64,000 nt of DNA from Betaproteobacteria bacterium HGW-Betaproteobacteria-3 (lineage in GTDB: Bacteria > Pseudomonadota > Gammaproteobacteria > Burkholderiales > Burkholderiaceae_C), in NCBI GenBank assembly GCA_002842205.1, contig PHCI01000004.1, positions 62,001 through 126,000 of the forward strand. The letters run 5' to 3'. The notes below the pieces were generated by a model, which was given only the letters and a program-made list of their open reading frames with translations, was not told where the DNA came from and made no database searches. Shown here piece by piece: positions 54,128 to 64,000 of this stretch (position 1 is its first letter; the number at the start of each line of letters is the position of its first letter). Position numbers and translations under genes: made by a program.

Positions 54128-55732
54128 TCAATGCCTGAAATGCCGCACGCCCGAGAACACCATGGCCACGCCGCGCTCGTCGGCGGCGGCGATCACTTCG
54201 GCGTCACGCATCGAGCCGCCGGGCTGGATCACACAGCTTGCGCCCGCGTCCACCACCACGTCCAGCCCGTCCCGGAACGGGAAGAACGCGTCGCTGGCCA
54301 CGGCGGTGCCTTGCAGCGACAGGCCCGCGTGCTGCGCCTTGATGCTGGCAATGCGGGCCGAATCGAGGCGGCTCATCTGGCCGGCGCCCACGCCCAGGGT
54401 CATGCCGTCCTTGCAGAAGACGATGGCGTTGGACTTGACGTACTTGGCAACCTTCCAGGCAAACAGCAGGTCTTCAAGCTGCTGCGGCGTGGGTTGCAGC
54501 CGGGTCACGACCTTCAGGTCGGACAGCGCCAGTTCGTGGTTGTCGGCGCTCTGGATCAGCAGGCCTGACCCGATGCGCTTGATGTCCTGCGCGTTGCGGC
54601 CCTGCGCCCACGCGCTGTCGCCACGGGCGTGCGGCGACCCTTGCAGGTCGTGGGGCAGCGCAATCTGCAGCACCCGAACATTGGCCTTGGCCTTGAACAG
54701 GTCCAGCGCCTCGGGTGTGTAGGCCGGCGCCATCAGCACCTCGACAAACTGTTTGCTCACGGCCTGCGCCGCGGCCAGGTCCACCGGCCGGTTGAAGGCG
54801 ATGATGCCGCCGAAGGCCGAGGTCGGGTCGGTCTTGAAGGCCTTGCTGTAGGCCTCCAGCGCATCGTTGCCCAACGCCACGCCGCACGGGTTGGCGTGTT
54901 TGACGATGACGCACGCCGGTGTGGTGAAGCTCTTCACGCATTCCCACGCCGCGTCGGCGTCGGCGATGTTGTTGTAGCTCAGCTCCTTGCCCTGCAGTTG
55001 CACCGCCGTGACCAGCGAGCCCGGGGCCGGATGAAGGTCGCGGTAGAACGCAGCGCTCTGGTGCGGGTTCTCGCCGTAGCGCAAGTCCTGCAGCTTCACA
55101 AAGCGGCCATTGGCCTGGGCCGGAAACTCGCTGCGCGTGCCGTCTTCCCGGAGCGACGACAGGTAGTCGCTGATGGCCGCGTCGTAGTTGCTGATGCGGT
55201 TGAACGCCGCCACCGACAGCGCAAATTTCGTCCGGTCGGTCAACCGGCCAGCCGCCTTCAGCTCGGCCAGCACCGGCGCGTACTGTGACGCGTCGGTCAG
55301 CACGCCCACGTCCTTCCAGTTCTTGGCGGCGCTGCGCACCATGGCGGGGCCGCCGATGTCGATGTTCTCGATCGCGTCTTCCAGCGTGCAACCCGCTTTG
55401 GCCACAGTGGCCTCGAACGGGTAGAGGTTGACGACCAGCAGGTCGATGGTGCCAATGCCGTGTTCTTTCAGGGCCGCCATGTGCGCGGGCACGTCGCGCC
55501 GCGCCAGCAGGCCGCCATGCACGCGCGGGTGCAGCGTCTTGACGCGGCCGTCCAGCATCTCGGGAAAACCGGTGAGTTCGGCCACCTCGGTCACGGGCAG
55601 ACCCTGTTCGGACAGCAGTCTGGCGGTGCCCCCGGTGGACAGCAGCTGCACGCCCAGCGCGTGCAGCGCCTGCGCGAATTCAACAACGCCGGTCTTGTCG
55701 GAGACGGAAATCAGTGCGGTCAGGACGGTCAT
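54128..55732 (-). CDS. purH: Bifunctional AICAR transformylase/IMP cyclohydrolase
   Basis: A 534-residue enzyme for the last two steps of purine synthesis. N-terminal IMP cyclohydrolase domain ([20 protein letters not shown], then [10 protein letters not shown]) and C-terminal AICAR transformylase domain ([20 protein letters not shown] and [19 protein letters not shown]). ATG 55732 precedes [13 protein letters not shown]. Last in a dusB-fis-purH order that is well conserved in Burkholderiales, about 67 bases after fis. Confidence 0.97.
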   Translation of the reverse strand: MTVLTALISVSDKTGVVEFAQALHALGVQLLSTGGTARLLSEQGLPVTEVAELTGFPEMLDGRVKTLHPRVHGGLLARRDVPAHMAALKEHGIGTIDLLVVNLYPFEATVAKAGCTLEDAIENIDIGGPAMVRSAAKNWKDVGVLTDASQYAPVLAELKAAGRLTDRTKFALSVAAFNRISNYDAAISDYLSSLREDGTRSEFPAQANGRFVKLQDLRYGENPHQSAAFYRDLHPAPGSLVTAVQLQGKELSYNNIADADAAWECVKSFTTPACVIVKHANPCGVALGNDALEAYSKAFKTDPTSAFGGIIAFNRPVDLAAAQAVSKQFVEVLMAPAYTPEALDLFKAKANVRVLQIALPHDLQGSPHARGDSAWAQGRNAQDIKRIGSGLLIQSADNHELALSDLKVVTRLQPTPQQLEDLLFAWKVAKYVKSNAIVFCKDGMTLGVGAGQMSRLDSARIASIKAQHAGLSLQGTAVASDAFFPFRDGLDVVVDAGASCVIQPGGSMRDAEVIAAADERGVAMVFSGVRHFRH

Positions 55733-55799
55733 GGGGTTCCCTGGGAAAGCCGGCAATGGCGAAGGTGGCAAAGGACGACGGCGCGGCCGACGCCCGCCA

Positions 55800-56036
55800 T
55801 CACTTGAGCAACTTGTGTTCGATGAGCTTCTTGCGCAGCGTGTTGCGGTTGAGCCCCAGCCATTCAGCGGCGCGGGACTGGTTCTGGTCAGCCTGTTTCA
55901 TGACGATTTCGAGCAGGGGCTTTTCCACCACCTTGACCAGCATGTCGTACATGCGGTCGGGCTCGGTGCCGCGCAAGTCCCTGAAGTACGCCTCCAGGCT
56001 GGCGCGCACACAGTCTTCGATTTGTTTCTTGCTCAT
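55800..56036 (-). CDS. fis: Fis family DNA-binding protein
   Basis: A 78-residue nucleoid-associated protein with the Fis-type HTH at its C-terminus ([20 protein letters not shown]). The family N-terminal beta-hairpin seen in enteric Fis is replaced by a shorter helical start, as in other betaproteobacteria. Its ATG overlaps the dusB stop by four bases, reproducing the dusB-fis operon known from E. coli. Confidence 0.95.
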   Translation of the reverse strand: MSKKQIEDCVRASLEAYFRDLRGTEPDRMYDMLVKVVEKPLLEIVMKQADQNQSRAAEWLGLNRNTLRKKLIEHKLLK

Positions 56037-57088
56037 GCCACGGGCACCTCCACCGATTGTTCTTGGTTTTCATTCATCACGGCATCCACCACGGCGGGGA
56101 TGCGGTCCATCCGCCCGGCCAGCGCGTCAAAGTAGTCTGACACCGCCCGCAGCTGCGCTGCGCTGTCGTCCAGTGCATTCATGCGGGCGCGGAAATCCTC
56201 GCCCCCCGGCAGTGCGCGCACATACCAGCCGATGTGCTTGCGGGCCGAACGCACACCGGTGAATTCACCGTACAGCGCGTAGTGGTCGAGCAGGTGGTCG
56301 AGCAGCAGGCGGCGCACCTCGGCCACCAGGGGCGGCGCCAGGTGGGTGCCGGTGGCCAGAAAGTGGCCGATCTCGCGAAAGATCCAGGGGCGGCCCTGGG
56401 CTGCGCGGCCGATCATCACGGCGTCGGCGCCGGTGGCCGCCAGCACATCACGGGCGCGTTCGGGCGTGGCGATGTCGCCATTGGCCACCACGGGCACCCG
56501 CACAGCGGCCTTGACGGCGCGCACGGTGTCGTATTCGGCCGCACCGCGGTAGCCCTGCTCTCGCGTGCGGCCATGCACCGTGATCATCTGCACGCCCGCA
56601 CCCTCGGCGGCGCGCGCCAGGCGTTCGGCATTTTTATGCGCCGCGGCCCAGCCGGTGCGCATCTTCAGGGTGACGGGCACGCCGTGCGGCGCGCACGCGG
56701 CCACCACCGCCTCAATAATGGCCAGCGCCAGGGGTTCGTCCTGCATCAGCGCCGAACCGGCCCATTTGTTACAGACTTTCTTGGCCGGGCAACCCATGTT
56801 GATGTCGATGATTTGCGCGCCGCGGTCAATGTTGTAGCGCGCGGCGTCGGCCATCATGGGCGCGTCGGTGCCGGCAATCTGCACGGCGATCGGGCCGGGT
56901 TCGCCGTCGTGGTTGGCGCGGCGCGAGGTCTTGAGCGTGTTCCACAGATCGCGCCGCGACGTCACCATCTCGCTGACCGCGTAGCCCGCCCCCAGCGCCT
57001 TGCACAGCTGGCGGAACGGCCGGTCGGTGACGCCCGCCATCGGGGCCACGAACAGGTTGTTCGCCAGGGTATAGGGGCCGATGTTCAT
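56033..57088 (-). CDS. dusB: tRNA-dihydrouridine synthase B
   Basis: A 351-residue FMN-dependent enzyme that reduces uridine to dihydrouridine at tRNA position 17. Motifs: NLFVAPMAGVTDRPFRQLC, IIDINMGCPAKKVCNKWAGS with the catalytic Cys, VTLKMRTGW and VVANGDIATPERA, GADAVMIGRAAQGRPWIFRE. ATG 57088 (MNIGPYTLANN) was chosen over a longer frame. Overlaps fis by four bases and is transcribed first in the dusB-fis-purH set. Confidence 0.96.
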   Translation of the reverse strand: MNIGPYTLANNLFVAPMAGVTDRPFRQLCKALGAGYAVSEMVTSRRDLWNTLKTSRRANHDGEPGPIAVQIAGTDAPMMADAARYNIDRGAQIIDINMGCPAKKVCNKWAGSALMQDEPLALAIIEAVVAACAPHGVPVTLKMRTGWAAAHKNAERLARAAEGAGVQMITVHGRTREQGYRGAAEYDTVRAVKAAVRVPVVANGDIATPERARDVLAATGADAVMIGRAAQGRPWIFREIGHFLATGTHLAPPLVAEVRRLLLDHLLDHYALYGEFTGVRSARKHIGWYVRALPGGEDFRARMNALDDSAAQLRAVSDYFDALAGRMDRIPAVVDAVMNENQEQSVEVPVA

Positions 57089-57222
57089 GGCGGGCAATGG
57101 GGAGGCGAAAGCGGGGGCGGGAGATGCTGAAAAATGAGGCACGATTGTAGCCCCACTCCACTCCGGCCCATTGCCCATGGCGCCCCGGCGGCGGTGTTGC
57201 CAACAGATACACTGCGTCGCAC

Positions 57223-57705
57223 ATGGAAGTCTGGATTGAACACCTGCTCACGCTGCTGGCGCTGCCCAAATTCGGCCTGTGGACAGTGTTCGTGGTGTCG
57301 TTCATTTCGGCGACGCTGCTGCCGCTGGGCTCCGAGCCCGTGGTGTTCGGCCTGGTCAAACTCAACCCCGAACTGTTCTGGCCCGCGGTGCTGGTGGCCA
57401 CGGTCGGCAACACCCTGGGCGGCGCGGTGGACTGGTGGATGGGCTACGGCACCCATCGGGTGGTGGACAAGGTCCGGCATTCCAGCACCCACGTCAAGGC
57501 CCTCGCGTGGCTGGAACGCCTGGGGCCCAAAGCCTGCCTGCTGGCCTGGCTGCCCGCCGTGGGCGACCCACTGTGCGCCGTGGCCGGCTGGCTCAAGCTG
57601 CCGTTCTGGCCTTGCCTGTTCTACATGGCGATTGGCAAGTTCCTGCGCTACGTGGTGATGACCGGCGCCCTGGTGTGGGTGTTCCCGGGGCAATTCACCC
57701 CGTGA
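57223..57705 (+). CDS. YqaA family membrane protein (SNARE-associated/DedA-like)
   Basis: A 160-residue integral membrane protein with about four hydrophobic segments and the DedA/SNARE-like motifs FVVSFISATLLPLGSEPVVF, VATVGNTLGGAVDWWMGYG and AWLPAVGDPLCAVAGWL with FLRYVVMTG at the end. The YqaA subgroup is shorter than full DedA proteins. DedA relatives help maintain lipid and envelope homeostasis; the role of YqaA is unknown. It diverges from dusB. Confidence 0.88.
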   Translation: MEVWIEHLLTLLALPKFGLWTVFVVSFISATLLPLGSEPVVFGLVKLNPELFWPAVLVATVGNTLGGAVDWWMGYGTHRVVDKVRHSSTHVKALAWLERLGPKACLLAWLPAVGDPLCAVAGWLKLPFWPCLFYMAIGKFLRYVVMTGALVWVFPGQFTP

Positions 57706-57717
57706 GCGGCTGAGCCT

Positions 57718-57772
57718 CTGTTTGCTATATTATGAGTAGCGAACTATTGCAATTTGACGGGGGCTGAAGGCA
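57718..57772 (+). repeat. Dispersed hairpin repeat, copy 9
   Basis: GTTTGCTATATTATGAGTAG then CGAACTATTGCAATTTGACG then GGGGCTGAAGGC; its arms GTTTGCTA/TAGCGAAC form a stem. It is followed by a T-rich stretch and the antitoxin stop. Confidence 0.8.
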
Positions 57773-57790
57773 TTTTTTATTGAAAATCAG

Positions 57791-58105
57791 TCATACCGCC
57801 GCCAGCCGTTCCACTGTGTCGGGAAATTTCTCGACCAAGCGGATCAGCAGGGCGGCTTGGGCGTTGGGCCTGGCCCGCCCCTGCTCCCAGTTTTCCAGCG
57901 TGCGGGGGTTGGTGCGCAGGTAGCGGGCGAACACGGGGCGCGACAGGTGCAGACGTTCGCGCAAGGCCAGCAGTTCGTCGGCGGTCACCTCCGGCGCCGG
58001 ATTGAATTCCACCTCGTGCGTGCGCAGTGTCTGTTTGCCGACGCGCGCATTCGACAAGGCATCGAAGCCCTCGGCAATCTCTGCAAACAGGTTTCGCTTT
58101 TTCAT
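57791..58105 (-). CDS. HTH antitoxin (HigA/NadS-like)
   Basis: A 104-residue protein with a C-terminal HTH_3/XRE-type domain (LSRPVFARYLRTNPRTLENW EQG; split here into its helices) of the NadS/HigA antitoxin kind. It overlaps the end of the upstream toxin frame by four bases (ATGA), the toxin-first order of HigBA systems. The toxin frame is broken by a nonsense codon, so this antitoxin may now be without a functional partner. It could still act as a DNA-binding autoregulator. Confidence 0.85.
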   Translation of the reverse strand: MKKRNLFAEIAEGFDALSNARVGKQTLRTHEVEFNPAPEVTADELLALRERLHLSRPVFARYLRTNPRTLENWEQGRARPNAQAALLIRLVEKFPDTVERLAAV

Positions 58106-58440
58106 CGCCTCGCCTCCAGTTCCGTTTTCAACATGCCCTTGAGTGCCTTCTTCTCAACGGGCTTCAGGTCTGCCATTTCGTCCTTGTCGTACAGGGTGAA
58201 CAGCCAGAATTACGGGCCGCCATCCCACCAGTAGTAGATCACCCGCAAGCCGCTGCGCTTACCCTTGCCCCGTCGCGTGTCACCATGCCGCAGCTTGCGC
58301 AAGCCGCCCGTCCCTTCGATCACATCACCGACTTCGGGGTTCTTCATCATGGCCTCTTGCAGACCACGGAAGCCCTCGTCGTCCAGATAGGCGGCCCGGT
58401 AACGAGAAAAGGCGGGCAACTCGACGAAGACGGCTTTCAT
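58102..58440 (-). pseudogene. HigB/RelE-family toxin gene interrupted by a nonsense codon
   Basis: The full frame would encode 112 residues of a RelE/HigB-type mRNA interferase: MKAVFVELPAFSRYRAAYLD, LRKLRHGDTRRGKGKRSG, VIYYWW, then FWLFTLYDKDEMADLKP and a helical LKTELEARR end. A TAA at 58210-58212 falls after WWDGGP, where family members usually have a Gln or similar codon before FWL. Both halves keep good coding sequence and reading frame, so the change looks recent. A 76-residue truncated product would lack the last strand and catalytic helix. Confidence 0.85.
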
Positions 58441-58488
58441 TCCTCAAGTATACGCAAATTGCGGATACCCATGAGCGACCGGGCCCCT

Positions 58489-58548
58489 GTTTACTACACT
58501 AAAAGTAGCAAACTATCGCCATTGGACGGGGGCTAGAGGCATTTTTTA
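58489..58548 (+). repeat. Dispersed hairpin repeat, copy 10
   Basis: GTTTACTACACTAAAAGTAG then CAAACTATCGCCATTGGACG then GGGGCTAGAGGC, followed by the same GCATTTTTTATTGAAAATCA tail seen after copy 9. The two copies 0.77 kb apart flank the toxin-antitoxin pair. Confidence 0.85.
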
Positions 58549-58555
58549 TTGAAAA

Positions 58556-59650
<1,095 letters not shown>

Positions 59651-59720
59651 GGACGGGGCTTTCGGGAATGCTGGGGTGAACCGGCAATTTTACCGGGTAG
59701 GCGTACCGGCCCCGCCCGCG

Positions 59721-60626
59721 TCAGTCAAAGCGGTACGACGCGCTGACGCTTTGCCCCACCTTGAGCACCTGCCCATCGCCCGCCAGCACGATGGCATTCA
59801 TGCCGAAGGTGACGGCCCCGTTCAACAGCGGGTTCTGGCGGTAAGCCTGCAGCGTGTCCCCCACTTCGGGCGACGGCACCCCGGTGGCCGGGTCCACATT
59901 GGGGATGGGACAGCGCGCGCAGGGTTTCACAGGTTTGATCTGGACCGGCACGTCGGCGGCAACGTGCAGCACCTCGAGCCGGTCTTCGTCATGGGCGTCG
60001 ATCCCCGCCAGCACGAGGTTGGGGCGGAACCGCTCCATGCCGACCGCCGCGTGGCCGCCCTCGGCCAGCCGCTGGTTCAGGTGCGCGAGCGATGCCTCGC
60101 TGGCCACCAGCAGCGGGAACCCATCGGCAAACTGGTTGGGCGCCTCCGCGCCACCGGTCCACTGCAGGCTGGACAAGCGCCGGTGTTCGGGGTCAAAACG
60201 CGCCAGCCGCAATTGGCGCAGGCGCGGTGCAGGGGGCAAATCCGACGCCGGCGCCAGGAAATCGGTGAACCACTGCGCGGCCAGGTCGCCCATGTCGTAG
60301 GCGGGCACTTCGTCGTCCCAGACCCGCACCCGCACCGGCTGCTCGGCCGCGTCGATCTGCAAATGCAGGGCCAGCATGCCGGGCGCACGCAGCACGATGT
60401 CGTTCAGCCGCATCTGGGGCCGGATCAGCGCCATGCGCGGCAGCTCGCGCTGGCTCACGAAGCCGCCGTCGCGGTCCACCACCATCCAGGCGCGGTCCAG
60501 GTCCAGGCCGGTGTCGGTCAGCACCGCCTCGCGCACGGACACACCGGCACAGGACTTGACGGGGTACACAAAAAGGCCGGAAATCGTGGCGGTGACGTCG
60601 CCGGGGGGCGGGTTCGGGTCGGACAT
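59721..60626 (-). CDS. MOSC domain-containing protein
   Basis: A 301-residue protein with an N-terminal MOSC_N beta-barrel (ISGLFVYPVKSCAGVSVREA) and C-terminal MOSC domain (FRPNLVLAG, then VKPCARCPIPNVDPATG with a conserved Cys that can hold Mo-cofactor sulfur). Such proteins bind molybdenum cofactor or support reductases of the mARC/YcbX type. ATG 60626 was chosen over a longer frame. It is divergent from the monooxygenase gene with about 120 bases between. Confidence 0.9.
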   Translation of the reverse strand: MSDPNPPPGDVTATISGLFVYPVKSCAGVSVREAVLTDTGLDLDRAWMVVDRDGGFVSQRELPRMALIRPQMRLNDIVLRAPGMLALHLQIDAAEQPVRVRVWDDEVPAYDMGDLAAQWFTDFLAPASDLPPAPRLRQLRLARFDPEHRRLSSLQWTGGAEAPNQFADGFPLLVASEASLAHLNQRLAEGGHAAVGMERFRPNLVLAGIDAHDEDRLEVLHVAADVPVQIKPVKPCARCPIPNVDPATGVPSPEVGDTLQAYRQNPLLNGAVTFGMNAIVLAGDGQVLKVGQSVSASYRFD

Positions 60627-60747
60627 GGTGTGCGATGGTCTGAAAAAAAGTGAAACAACAAGGCTGAAACAACAGGGCGCAAAACCCGCGACGGCCTTGG
60701 GGCAGCGGTTTGGCACCGATTGTGCCCCGCCTCCTACAATCCCGGGC

Positions 60748-61923
60748 ATGGCTCAAGCTCTCGATGTGTGCATCCGCGGCGGCGGTGTGGTCGGTCGCAC
60801 CCTGGCACTGTTGCTGGCCCGCACCCCATTGCGGGTCGGGCTGGTGGCGCCGGGCCTGTTGGCCGGTGCCGACGCGGCCACAAGCCCGCCCGGTGCCGAT
60901 GTGCGCGCCTACGCCCTGAACGCGGCCGCGCGCGAAACACTGGAGTCGGTGCGCGGCTGGCCGGAAGCCGCGGCGGCAACACCCGTTCTGCACATGAAAG
61001 TCTGGGGCGACCAGGGCGGCGAAGTCTGTTTTGACGCCGCACAACAAGGCGTGGCGGCGCTGACCTGGATCGTTGACGTGCCCGCCCTGGAGGCCCGGCT
61101 GGCCGAAGCGATCCGGTTTCAACCCACGTTGCAGGTTCTCGCCGAGCCCGCCCCGGCTGCACTGACCGTGGTGTGCGAGGGCAAGGCCAGCGCGACGCGG
61201 GCCGAATTGGGGGTGGATTTCCAGGTCTCGCCTTACGGCCAACATGCGGTGGCCACGCGCGTGCGCTGTGAAAAAATGCACGGCCAAACCGCCCGGCAGT
61301 GGTTTTCGGGGGGGAGAATCCTGGCCTTTTTGCCATTGGATGGCCCGCAAGGGAACTCTGTGGCCGTGGTGTGGTCTGTCGAACAGGACGAAGCGGTTCG
61401 CCTGATGGGTTTGGACGCCCCCGATTTTTGCGCTGAACTGGCCGCCGCCAGCCAGCAGGCGTTGGGTCCGCTGGAATTGATGGGCGAGCGTGCGCGCTGG
61501 CCGCTGCAAATGGCCAATGCCTCCCGCTGGGTGGGGTCGGCCTTGGTCGAAGGCCAAACCCGGGCCTGGGCTCTGGCGGGCGACGCCGCGCACACGGTGC
61601 ATCCCCTGGCCGGTCAGGGTTTGAACCTGGGATTGGGCGACGCCGCCGAGCTGGCCCGTGTGCTGCGCGAACGCGAGTACTGGCGCCCGGTGGCCGACCC
61701 GAAGGTGCTGCGCCGCTATGAACGGGCCCGCAAGGCCGCCATGGCCACGCTGGGCACGGCGAACGACGGAATACAGCGCCTGTTTGCGCACAACGACGGC
61801 CTCTGGCCCATCTTGCGCAACTGGGGCATGAACGGATTTGAACGGAGTGGCCCGCTCAAGACATGGGTGGCGCAGCAGGCGATGGGCCTGCACGCAAAAC
61901 CGGCCTCGGCCAAAGGAACATGA
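60748..61923 (+). CDS. UbiH/UbiF/VisC-family FAD-dependent monooxygenase
   Basis: A 391-residue flavin hydroxylase. The N-terminal FAD-binding GGGVVGRTLALLLA and the C-terminal ALAGDAAHTVHPLAGQGLN and LNLGLGDAAELARVL match the ubiquinone-biosynthesis hydroxylase group. Which ring carbon it hydroxylates cannot be told from this sequence. It overlaps the DsbC-type gene by one base, so they are co-transcribed. A TACAAT upstream at 60735 is a plausible -10 box. Confidence 0.9.
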   Translation: MAQALDVCIRGGGVVGRTLALLLARTPLRVGLVAPGLLAGADAATSPPGADVRAYALNAAARETLESVRGWPEAAAATPVLHMKVWGDQGGEVCFDAAQQGVAALTWIVDVPALEARLAEAIRFQPTLQVLAEPAPAALTVVCEGKASATRAELGVDFQVSPYGQHAVATRVRCEKMHGQTARQWFSGGRILAFLPLDGPQGNSVAVVWSVEQDEAVRLMGLDAPDFCAELAAASQQALGPLELMGERARWPLQMANASRWVGSALVEGQTRAWALAGDAAHTVHPLAGQGLNLGLGDAAELARVLREREYWRPVADPKVLRRYERARKAAMATLGTANDGIQRLFAHNDGLWPILRNWGMNGFERSGPLKTWVAQQAMGLHAKPASAKGT

Positions 61924-62651
61924 TGAACGCACACACTGCCCTTCGCCCGCTCCAACCCCTGCTGCTGGCCGCATGCCTGATGGCCGCCCTGGGCGCGCAC
62001 GCGCAGGAAGCCACCATCCGCAAGAACCTGGCTGAGCGCATTCCACAAATGCAACAGATCGACGAGGTGCGAAAGGCTGAAATGCCCGGCCTGTACGAGG
62101 TGCGCATCAACGGCACCGACATCCTGTACACCGACGCCGAAGGCAACTTCCTGATCCAGGGCAGCCTCATCGACACCAAACAGCGCCGCAACCTGACCGA
62201 AGAGCGCGTGGAAAAGCTCTCGGCCATTGATTTTGACGCCCTGCCCCTCAAGGATGCGTTCGCGATCGTGCGCGGTAACGGCAAGCGCAAGGTGGCGGTG
62301 TTTGAAGATCCCAATTGCAGCTATTGCAAGCGTTTCGAGCGCGATCTGCAACAGGTCAACAACGTCACCGTGTACATGTTCCTCTACCCGATCCTGGGGC
62401 CCGATTCGCTGGAAAAGTCCAGGCACGTCTGGTGCGCCAAGGACAAGGGCAAGGCCTGGACCGACTGGATGGTGCGCAACCAGCAGCCGCCCAGTGGCAA
62501 CTGCGACACCGGCGCCCTGGCGCGCAACGTGGAATTCGGCAAAAAATACCGCATTACCGGCACGCCGACGCTGATATTTGCCGATGGCTCGCGCGTTCCG
62601 GGCGCCATCAATGCGCAGCAACTTGAGAAATACCTCGCCGACGCCAGGTAA
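61923..62651 (+). CDS. dsbC: DsbC-type periplasmic thiol:disulfide isomerase
   Basis: A 242-residue periplasmic protein with a signal peptide (to about residue 28), an N-terminal DsbC dimerisation domain and a thioredoxin fold with active site CSYC (C132-C135). The cis-proline loop TGTPTLIFADG is present, as is a second cysteine pair (WCAKDK and GNCDTG). It isomerises wrong disulfides, kept reduced by DsbD. It overlaps the monooxygenase by one base. Confidence 0.92.
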   Translation: MNAHTALRPLQPLLLAACLMAALGAHAQEATIRKNLAERIPQMQQIDEVRKAEMPGLYEVRINGTDILYTDAEGNFLIQGSLIDTKQRRNLTEERVEKLSAIDFDALPLKDAFAIVRGNGKRKVAVFEDPNCSYCKRFERDLQQVNNVTVYMFLYPILGPDSLEKSRHVWCAKDKGKAWTDWMVRNQQPPSGNCDTGALARNVEFGKKYRITGTPTLIFADGSRVPGAINAQQLEKYLADAR

Positions 62652-62780
62652 CTCTGGCTTTGCCCTGCGCCGCCGCCGGGCGGCGGCAGGTATCGGATCG
62701 CGGGTTTTTTCCAGACACAATCCAGAGCAGGCCCCCCACTCCGGGTCCGGCCATGCTGAACCTGTTTTTCTGGACGCGCC

Positions 62781-64000
62781 TTGAAAACCAACGCCCCATC
62801 CGACCCCATTCACTACCGCGTGGAGGTGGCCAACCTGCACGCCCACCTGTTCAAGGTCACGCTCACGGTCGCGCAGCCCAACCCGCAGCAACGCATGTCG
62901 CTGCCGGTGTGGATTCCCGGCAGCTATCTGGTGCGGGAGTTTTCCCGGCACCTGCAACACCTGCAGGCGCACCAGGCCCGCCGCGCGGTGCCGCTGCAAC
63001 AACTGGACAAATGCACCTGGGAAGCGGTCTGCAACCCGGCACGCCCACTGACGTTGACCTACGAGGTCTATGCCTTCGACAACTCGGTGCGCACGGCATT
63101 GCTGGACGCCACGCGGGGCTTTTTCAACGGCACCAGCCTGTGCCTGCGGGTCGAAGGCCAGGAGGCGCAGCCGCAGGTGCTGGAAATCGTGGCCTCGCCG
63201 GCCATAGCCAAATGGTCCGTGGCCACGGGTTTGTCGCCACGCAAGGTCACTGCCCGGGGTTTTGGCACCTACCATGCGCCCGACTATGACGCGCTGGTGG
63301 ACTGCCCCGTGGAGCTGGGCACATTCTGGCAAGGCACGTTCACCGCCTGCGGTGTGCCGCACCGGTTTGTCGTGGCCGGTGCCAGCGCTTCGTTCGACGG
63401 TGCACGCCTGCTGGCCGACGCGCGCAAGGTCTGCGAGACCGCGCTGCGCTTCTGGCACGGCCCGAAAGCCAGCGCGCGCGGCGCCCACTGCCCCCCGTTC
63501 AGCCACTACGTCTTCATGCTGAACGCCGTGGACGACGGCTACGGCGGCCTGGAGCACCGCAATTCCACGGCGCTGATCTGCACCCGCAAGGATTTGCCGC
63601 GCCTGGGCGATCCCAAGCAAAGCGAGGGTTACTTCACCCTGCTGGGCCTGATCAGCCACGAGTACTTTCACAGCTGGAACGTCAAGCGCCTGCGACCGGC
63701 CGAGTTCGCCCACACCGCCTATGACCGCGAGAACTACACCGAGCTGCTGTGGTTCTTTGAAGGCTTCACCAGCTATTACGACGATCTGCTGCTGCGCCGC
63801 GCCGGACTGCTCGACAACACAGGCTATCTGAAGCTGCTCAACAAGACCATCAACCAGGTGCAGCAAGCGCCGGGGCGCCAGGTGCAATCGGTGGCGCAGG
63901 CCAGCTTTGACGCCTGGGTCAAGTACTACCGGCAGGACGAAAACACCCCCAACGCCACCATCAGCTACTACACCAAGGGGGCGCTGGTGGCCTTGTGCCT
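62781..64000 (+). CDS. M61 family metallopeptidase (glycyl aminopeptidase), partial
   Basis: At least 406 residues, cut off by the window edge. An N-terminal beta-sandwich (HYRVEVANLHAHLFKVTLTV) precedes the zinc site HEYFHSWNVKRLRP and the downstream glutamate in LLWFFEGFTSYYDDL, the M61 gluzincin layout. A PDZ domain is expected beyond the edge. No ATG was found; the frame is open from 62760 and a TTG at 62781 is the best start, so the N-terminus is uncertain. 130 bases after dsbC. Confidence 0.85.
   Translation, partial: MKTNAPSDPIHYRVEVANLHAHLFKVTLTVAQPNPQQRMSLPVWIPGSYLVREFSRHLQHLQAHQARRAVPLQQLDKCTWEAVCNPARPLTLTYEVYAFDNSVRTALLDATRGFFNGTSLCLRVEGQEAQPQVLEIVASPAIAKWSVATGLSPRKVTARGFGTYHAPDYDALVDCPVELGTFWQGTFTACGVPHRFVVAGASASFDGARLLADARKVCETALRFWHGPKASARGAHCPPFSHYVFMLNAVDDGYGGLEHRNSTALICTRKDLPRLGDPKQSEGYFTLLGLISHEYFHSWNVKRLRPAEFAHTAYDRENYTELLWFFEGFTSYYDDLLLRRAGLLDNTGYLKLLNKTINQVQQAPGRQVQSVAQASFDAWVKYYRQDENTPNATISYYTKGALVALC

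Overview
The window is chromosomal DNA of a GC-rich betaproteobacterium, most likely a member of the Comamonadaceae (Burkholderiales). This rests on gene content and order: ctaC-ctaD-small assembly protein, dusB-fis-purH, a rubredoxin beside thiD-hemL, pyrR-pyrB-inactive pyrC, and a PilGHIJ-ChpA cluster. A family of about 50-bp hairpin-forming intergenic repeats containing GGGGGCT also recurs through the window. There is no rRNA, CRISPR array, transposase, integrase or replication origin. One tRNA gene, tRNA-Arg(CCU), is present.

Layout. 0-3.6 kb: cytochrome c oxidase (start of ctaG, a 36-residue assembly protein, ctaD, ctaC) and a DUF2244 protein. 3.7-14.4 kb: housekeeping genes (BioC-like methyltransferase, ComF, TrmL), an orphan periplasmic binding protein, MaoC, ParA, a CPA2 antiporter, TauE/SafE, a TRIC channel, an acetyltransferase, the PcaF thiolase and DUF1841. 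14.4-24 kb: cytochrome c4, a MoxR-acetyltransferase-VWA set, TamA-TamB and the tRNA. 24-32 kb: protocatechuate 4,5-dioxygenase LigAB with a divergent LysR regulator, an unrecognised gene, enoyl-CoA hydratase, a haem-c sensor-like membrane protein, and a divergent FbpBC-like iron ABC transporter.

32.1-35.4 kb is the accessory region and the most unusual part. About 3.2 kb sits between two imperfect copies of the 3' end of the ABC ATPase gene plus its downstream sequence. It holds an HTH regulator with a palindromic operator, an antitoxin/PIN-toxin pair and, on the other strand, a decaying array of contact-dependent or polymorphic-toxin C-terminal modules. Two of these carry a YLFN junction and each is followed by a small membrane protein that looks like its immunity protein. 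A third module survives only as a short remnant.

35.4-41.7 kb: PlsC-like acyltransferase, an inactive dihydroorotase homologue, aspartate carbamoyltransferase, PyrR, RuvX and YqgE in one overlapping operon, then a photolyase. 41.8-51.4 kb: the Pil-Chp chemotaxis system for type IV pili in the order PilG, PilH, PilI, PilJ, ChpA. 51.5-64 kb: rubredoxin (a small gene easily missed), ThiD, HemL, PurH, Fis, DusB, a YqaA-like membrane protein, an antitoxin whose partner toxin is broken by a nonsense codon, YchF, a MOSC protein, a UbiH-type monooxygenase, a DsbC-type protein and the start of an M61 peptidase.
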